Shown here: positions 61,344-64,000 of the stretch, one piece after another
How the letters are laid out: each line of letters begins with the position of its first letter
How positions within the stretch are numbered: the stretch's first letter is position 1
DNA from: Shewanella sp. KX20019
Lineage (GTDB): Bacteria > Pseudomonadota > Gammaproteobacteria > Enterobacterales > Shewanellaceae
Direction: 5' to 3'
Length of the DNA: 64,000 nt
Assembly (NCBI RefSeq): GCF_016757755.1
Contig: NZ_CP068437.1
Span: 2,046,001-2,110,000, forward strand
Notes under the pieces: model-generated
The model's database searches: none
What the model was told of the DNA's origin: nothing
What the model saw: only the letters and a program-made list of their open reading frames with translations
Program-made: the position numbers and the translations under genes

Positions 61344-64000
61344 TTGCCTTTTTTGTCCGTCATCCAACGGCAACCCACTTGTTGATGTTGGCGCTTATCA
61401 TTCTTGGGATAAAAGCTTTACCCGAGTTAAAGCGTGAAACATTTCCTGAATTTTCGCCAAATTACATCAGTGCTCGAGTGGTGTTACCTGGCGCCTCACC
61501 ACAAGACGTTGAAGAGAATCTTTGCTTACGAATGGAAGATGCGATCGACAGTCTTGGGAGTATTGTTGAAACCAAATGTGACGCATTAGAGGGCGTTGCC
61601 CAGATGACGTTAAAGCTGGATGATAAAGCTGATTTAGGGCGCTACCTAGTTGATGTTCAAACCAAGATATCATCAATAAAAGATTTTCCGGCGGAGATTG
61701 AACCGCCCATTGTTGAGGAGTTTAATTTTAATGAGCCGATCATCGATATCGCACTGTCAGCATCAACGAGTAAACCGGAGCTGAAAGCCTATGCTGAAGA
61801 TTTTAAACGGCGATTAAAGCTTGATACCAGTATCCGTCAGGTTGAAATCGCAGGATTTTCTCAACATCAGCTACTGGTCGAGATCTCGCTTGATGCACTC
61901 AAGCGTTTAGGAATGACTGTGGCCGATGTTGCCAGTCAGATTGAACAACAAAATGTGCAGTTGCCTAGTGGTACGCTGGAGACCGTCAGTAAGAATATTT
62001 TAATAAGATTTGATCAGCGAGAAGTTGAAGTCGATAAACTCGCTGATATCGTGATCCGCTCTAATGCCGATGGCGGAGTGGTACGTTTGCGAGATGTCGC
62101 CAAACTGACCGATAGGTTTGAGTTAGATGAAGATCATGTGCGTTTTGATGGCGAACCCGCAGCAATTTTGACCGTGTTTAAAAATAAATCACAGGACTCT
62201 CTGCGCCTAAAAGAGGAGGTGATGGACTTTTTAGAGGCAGAAAAGTTACGCATACCAGATGGGGTCAATATCAGTACGTCCAATGATATGAGCTCGTTAC
62301 TGTGGGATCGTCTTACCATGCTGCTCAAAAATGGCTGGCAAGGAGTGTTGCTGGTCTTTCTATGTATGTGGTTGTTTTTTAGCTTTCGCTATTCGTTTTG
62401 GGTGGCTATGGGTCTACCTGTTGCCTTTATGGGCAGCCTATTTTTTATGGCTCAAGTGGGTTTGACTATTAACATTATGACTCTGGTGGCCTTTCTGATG
62501 GCTATCGGGATCATGATGGATGATGCCATCGTTATAGCCGAATCGATTGCATCGCATATAGAGCGAGGGCTAGATAAAACAGAAGCGGTGATCCAAGGGG
62601 TTAAGCGAGTGTTGCCAGGGGTTATCTCCTCCTTTTTAACCACAGTGTTTATCTTTTCGAGTATCGCTTTTATGGAAGGCGATATGGGTAAGGTACTCAG
62701 AGTTGTTCCACAAACATTGTTGCTTATTTTAACAGTTAGTTTGGTAGAGGCGTTTTTGGTTCTGCCGAATCATTTGGCCCATGCTGCGAAAGGGAAGGAT
62801 CGTGAAACCAGTCGCTTTAAAGCCGAGTTTAATCGCCGTTTCGAGCACTTTAGAACCGTCAACCTCGTTGCCGCCGTGGAGTGGGTTATTGCTTGGCGCT
62901 ATGCATTTATGGGCGCGGTCATTAGTTTGTTGTTGCTATCGGTATCGTTAGCGGCGGGTGGAATGGTTAAGTTTATTGCATTTCCGGAGCTTGATGGCGA
63001 TGTTGTTGAGGCGCGAATTATTTTGCCACCAGGCTCTACACTCGCACAAACAGACCGTGTGGTTGCTAAGATAGTCAGCGCTGCGCAGCTGCTAAATGAA
63101 AAGTACAGCAAAAACGAAGATGGTCAGCAGTTAATACAGCATATTACGCAGCGGTTTAACTTTAATAGCGATGCCAATGAGAGCGGGGCACATGTCGCGA
63201 CGGTTAAGGTTGACCTTCTCAGTGCAGAAGTTCGGAGAACACTGATTAACACCTTTATCCGCGAATGGGAGCAAGGTGTGGGTGAGTTAGCAGATCCCAT
63301 CGCTATAGTGTACAAGCAGCCGTCAATGGGGCCAGCGGGCCGCGCGATAGACATACGCCTTCGTGGAGATGACTTGCATCAGCTTAAATTGGCGTCAATT
63401 GATGTGCAGCAGTATATTGGCGGTTTCAATGGCGTATCGGGTGTGATGGACAGCATGCGCCCTGGCAAGTCTGAAATCTTAATGACGTTAAAGCCCGGTG
63501 CTGAAGCTTTTGGGGTCAATGGCATGATGCTAGCGAGCCAATTGCGCGGTGCTTATTTTCATCACACCGCTGAATATATTCAAGTGGGACCTGAGAGTAT
63601 ACGGATTGATGTGCAGCTCGATAAGAGTGATGCAGCAAAACTAGAGAATCTGGCCAACTTTCCGATCACTCTGAATGCTACTGGTGAACAAGTGCCACTA
63701 TCAGCAGTGGCTGATTTTGCTTGGCAGCGTAATTACGTCAAAATTTCACGTTTAGACGGCATGCGCTTTGTGACCATCACTGGTGAAGTCGATACTCACC
63801 TTGCCAATGCAGGGGAGATTAACAACGCATTTCAAGAGGAACTACTGCCCCAATTACTTAAGCGCTACCCTGAGGTGCGGGTGAGTTTTGAAGGTGAAGT
63901 CAAGGAAAGTGCAACCACGCAAAACTCTATGGTTTCAGGATTCATTCTGGGGCTATTGGGGGTATTTGCTATTTTGAGTTTGCAGTTTAAAAGCTACCTT
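61340..64000 (+). CDS. RND efflux pump inner-membrane subunit (partial)
   Basis: The frame starts at a GTG (61340) overlapping the adaptor stop and remains open to the right edge, giving 887 residues of a protein normally ~1030-1050. The N-terminus (IAFFVRHPTATHLLMLAL) is TM1; the TM4 motif with paired aspartates (AIGIMMDDAIVIAESIASH) is near residue 395, which carries the proton-relay residues. Two large periplasmic loops are seen. It belongs to the hydrophobe/amphiphile or heavy-metal RND superfamily; the loop sequences suggest the multidrug branch. The C-terminus is outside the window. Confidence 0.93.
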   Translation, partial: MIAFFVRHPTATHLLMLALIILGIKALPELKRETFPEFSPNYISARVVLPGASPQDVEENLCLRMEDAIDSLGSIVETKCDALEGVAQMTLKLDDKADLGRYLVDVQTKISSIKDFPAEIEPPIVEEFNFNEPIIDIALSASTSKPELKAYAEDFKRRLKLDTSIRQVEIAGFSQHQLLVEISLDALKRLGMTVADVASQIEQQNVQLPSGTLETVSKNILIRFDQREVEVDKLADIVIRSNADGGVVRLRDVAKLTDRFELDEDHVRFDGEPAAILTVFKNKSQDSLRLKEEVMDFLEAEKLRIPDGVNISTSNDMSSLLWDRLTMLLKNGWQGVLLVFLCMWLFFSFRYSFWVAMGLPVAFMGSLFFMAQVGLTINIMTLVAFLMAIGIMMDDAIVIAESIASHIERGLDKTEAVIQGVKRVLPGVISSFLTTVFIFSSIAFMEGDMGKVLRVVPQTLLLILTVSLVEAFLVLPNHLAHAAKGKDRETSRFKAEFNRRFEHFRTVNLVAAVEWVIAWRYAFMGAVISLLLLSVSLAAGGMVKFIAFPELDGDVVEARIILPPGSTLAQTDRVVAKIVSAAQLLNEKYSKNEDGQQLIQHITQRFNFNSDANESGAHVATVKVDLLSAEVRRTLINTFIREWEQGVGELADPIAIVYKQPSMGPAGRAIDIRLRGDDLHQLKLASIDVQQYIGGFNGVSGVMDSMRPGKSEILMTLKPGAEAFGVNGMMLASQLRGAYFHHTAEYIQVGPESIRIDVQLDKSDAAKLENLANFPITLNATGEQVPLSAVADFAWQRNYVKISRLDGMRFVTITGEVDTHLANAGEINNAFQEELLPQLLKRYPEVRVSFEGEVKESATTQNSMVSGFILGLLGVFAILSLQFKSYL

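Overview
The window looks like a contiguous chromosomal stretch of a marine gammaproteobacterium, most likely Shewanella. This rests on the gene set and order (astB, topA, cysB, sdaA, nagZ-ycfP, csiV-mfd, lolCDE), the enlarged PstC/PstA permeases, the oleABCD hydrocarbon genes, the paired BCCT osmolyte transporters and the style of the intergenic repeats. Assignment to the genus is inference from gene content; no rRNA or tRNA gene was seen.

Layout. 1-9.6 kb: the end of an unknown protein, then housekeeping genes separated by clear bidirectional terminators (astB, topA, a membrane-anchored unknown, cysB, sdaA, nagZ). 9.7-19.3 kb: ycfP, acylphosphatase, csiV-mfd and a PilZ-like gene on the minus strand, and the lipoprotein-sorting operon lolCDE. 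19.4-25.6 kb: an accessory cluster with the signature of a ribosomally made, post-translationally modified peptide (RiPP) pathway. It has a protein with a leader-like N-terminus, a 303-residue protein with about 59 cysteines in CxxC repeats, a fused leader-binding/E1-like/YcaO cyclodehydratase, and a thiazolinyl-imine-reductase-like oxidoreductase. This is the most unusual part of the window. 25.7-32.4 kb: a lipoprotein, an ACT-domain regulator, and pstCAB-phoU behind a three-half-site Pho box. 32.5-39.9 kb: a BetT-type transporter, yajD, a DUF1289 gene whose 3' end is supplied by a MITE-like element, a lipoprotein, a 1.1 kb gene-free region with two diverged copies of a structured repeat, and a methyltransferase gene. 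40.2-45.1 kb: oleABCD for long-chain olefins. 45.1-51 kb: small genes, a frameshifted amphi-Trp gene, a second BCCT transporter, and a minus-strand pair encoding a DEDDh exonuclease and a cNMP/CBS/DUF294 protein. 51-64 kb: small metabolic and envelope genes (M14 peptidase, GNAT, LysR, YecM, L,D-transpeptidase, potassium channel, MATE, YqfB), then a TetR-controlled RND efflux operon that runs off the right edge.

How the parts work together. In the RiPP-like cluster the YcaO fusion would bind the shared N-terminal leader and cyclise cysteines to thiazolines. The linked reductase could then reduce these to thiazolidines, since no dehydrogenase is present to make thiazoles. A strong hairpin between the cysteine-rich gene and the YcaO gene could hold enzyme levels below substrate levels. 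The pst genes form a phosphate uptake and sensing unit without a local pstS. OleA to OleD form a head-to-head fatty-acyl condensation pathway ending in a beta-lactone that OleB decarboxylates. The terminal TetR, adaptor and RND genes form an autoregulated efflux operon with two palindromic candidate operators.
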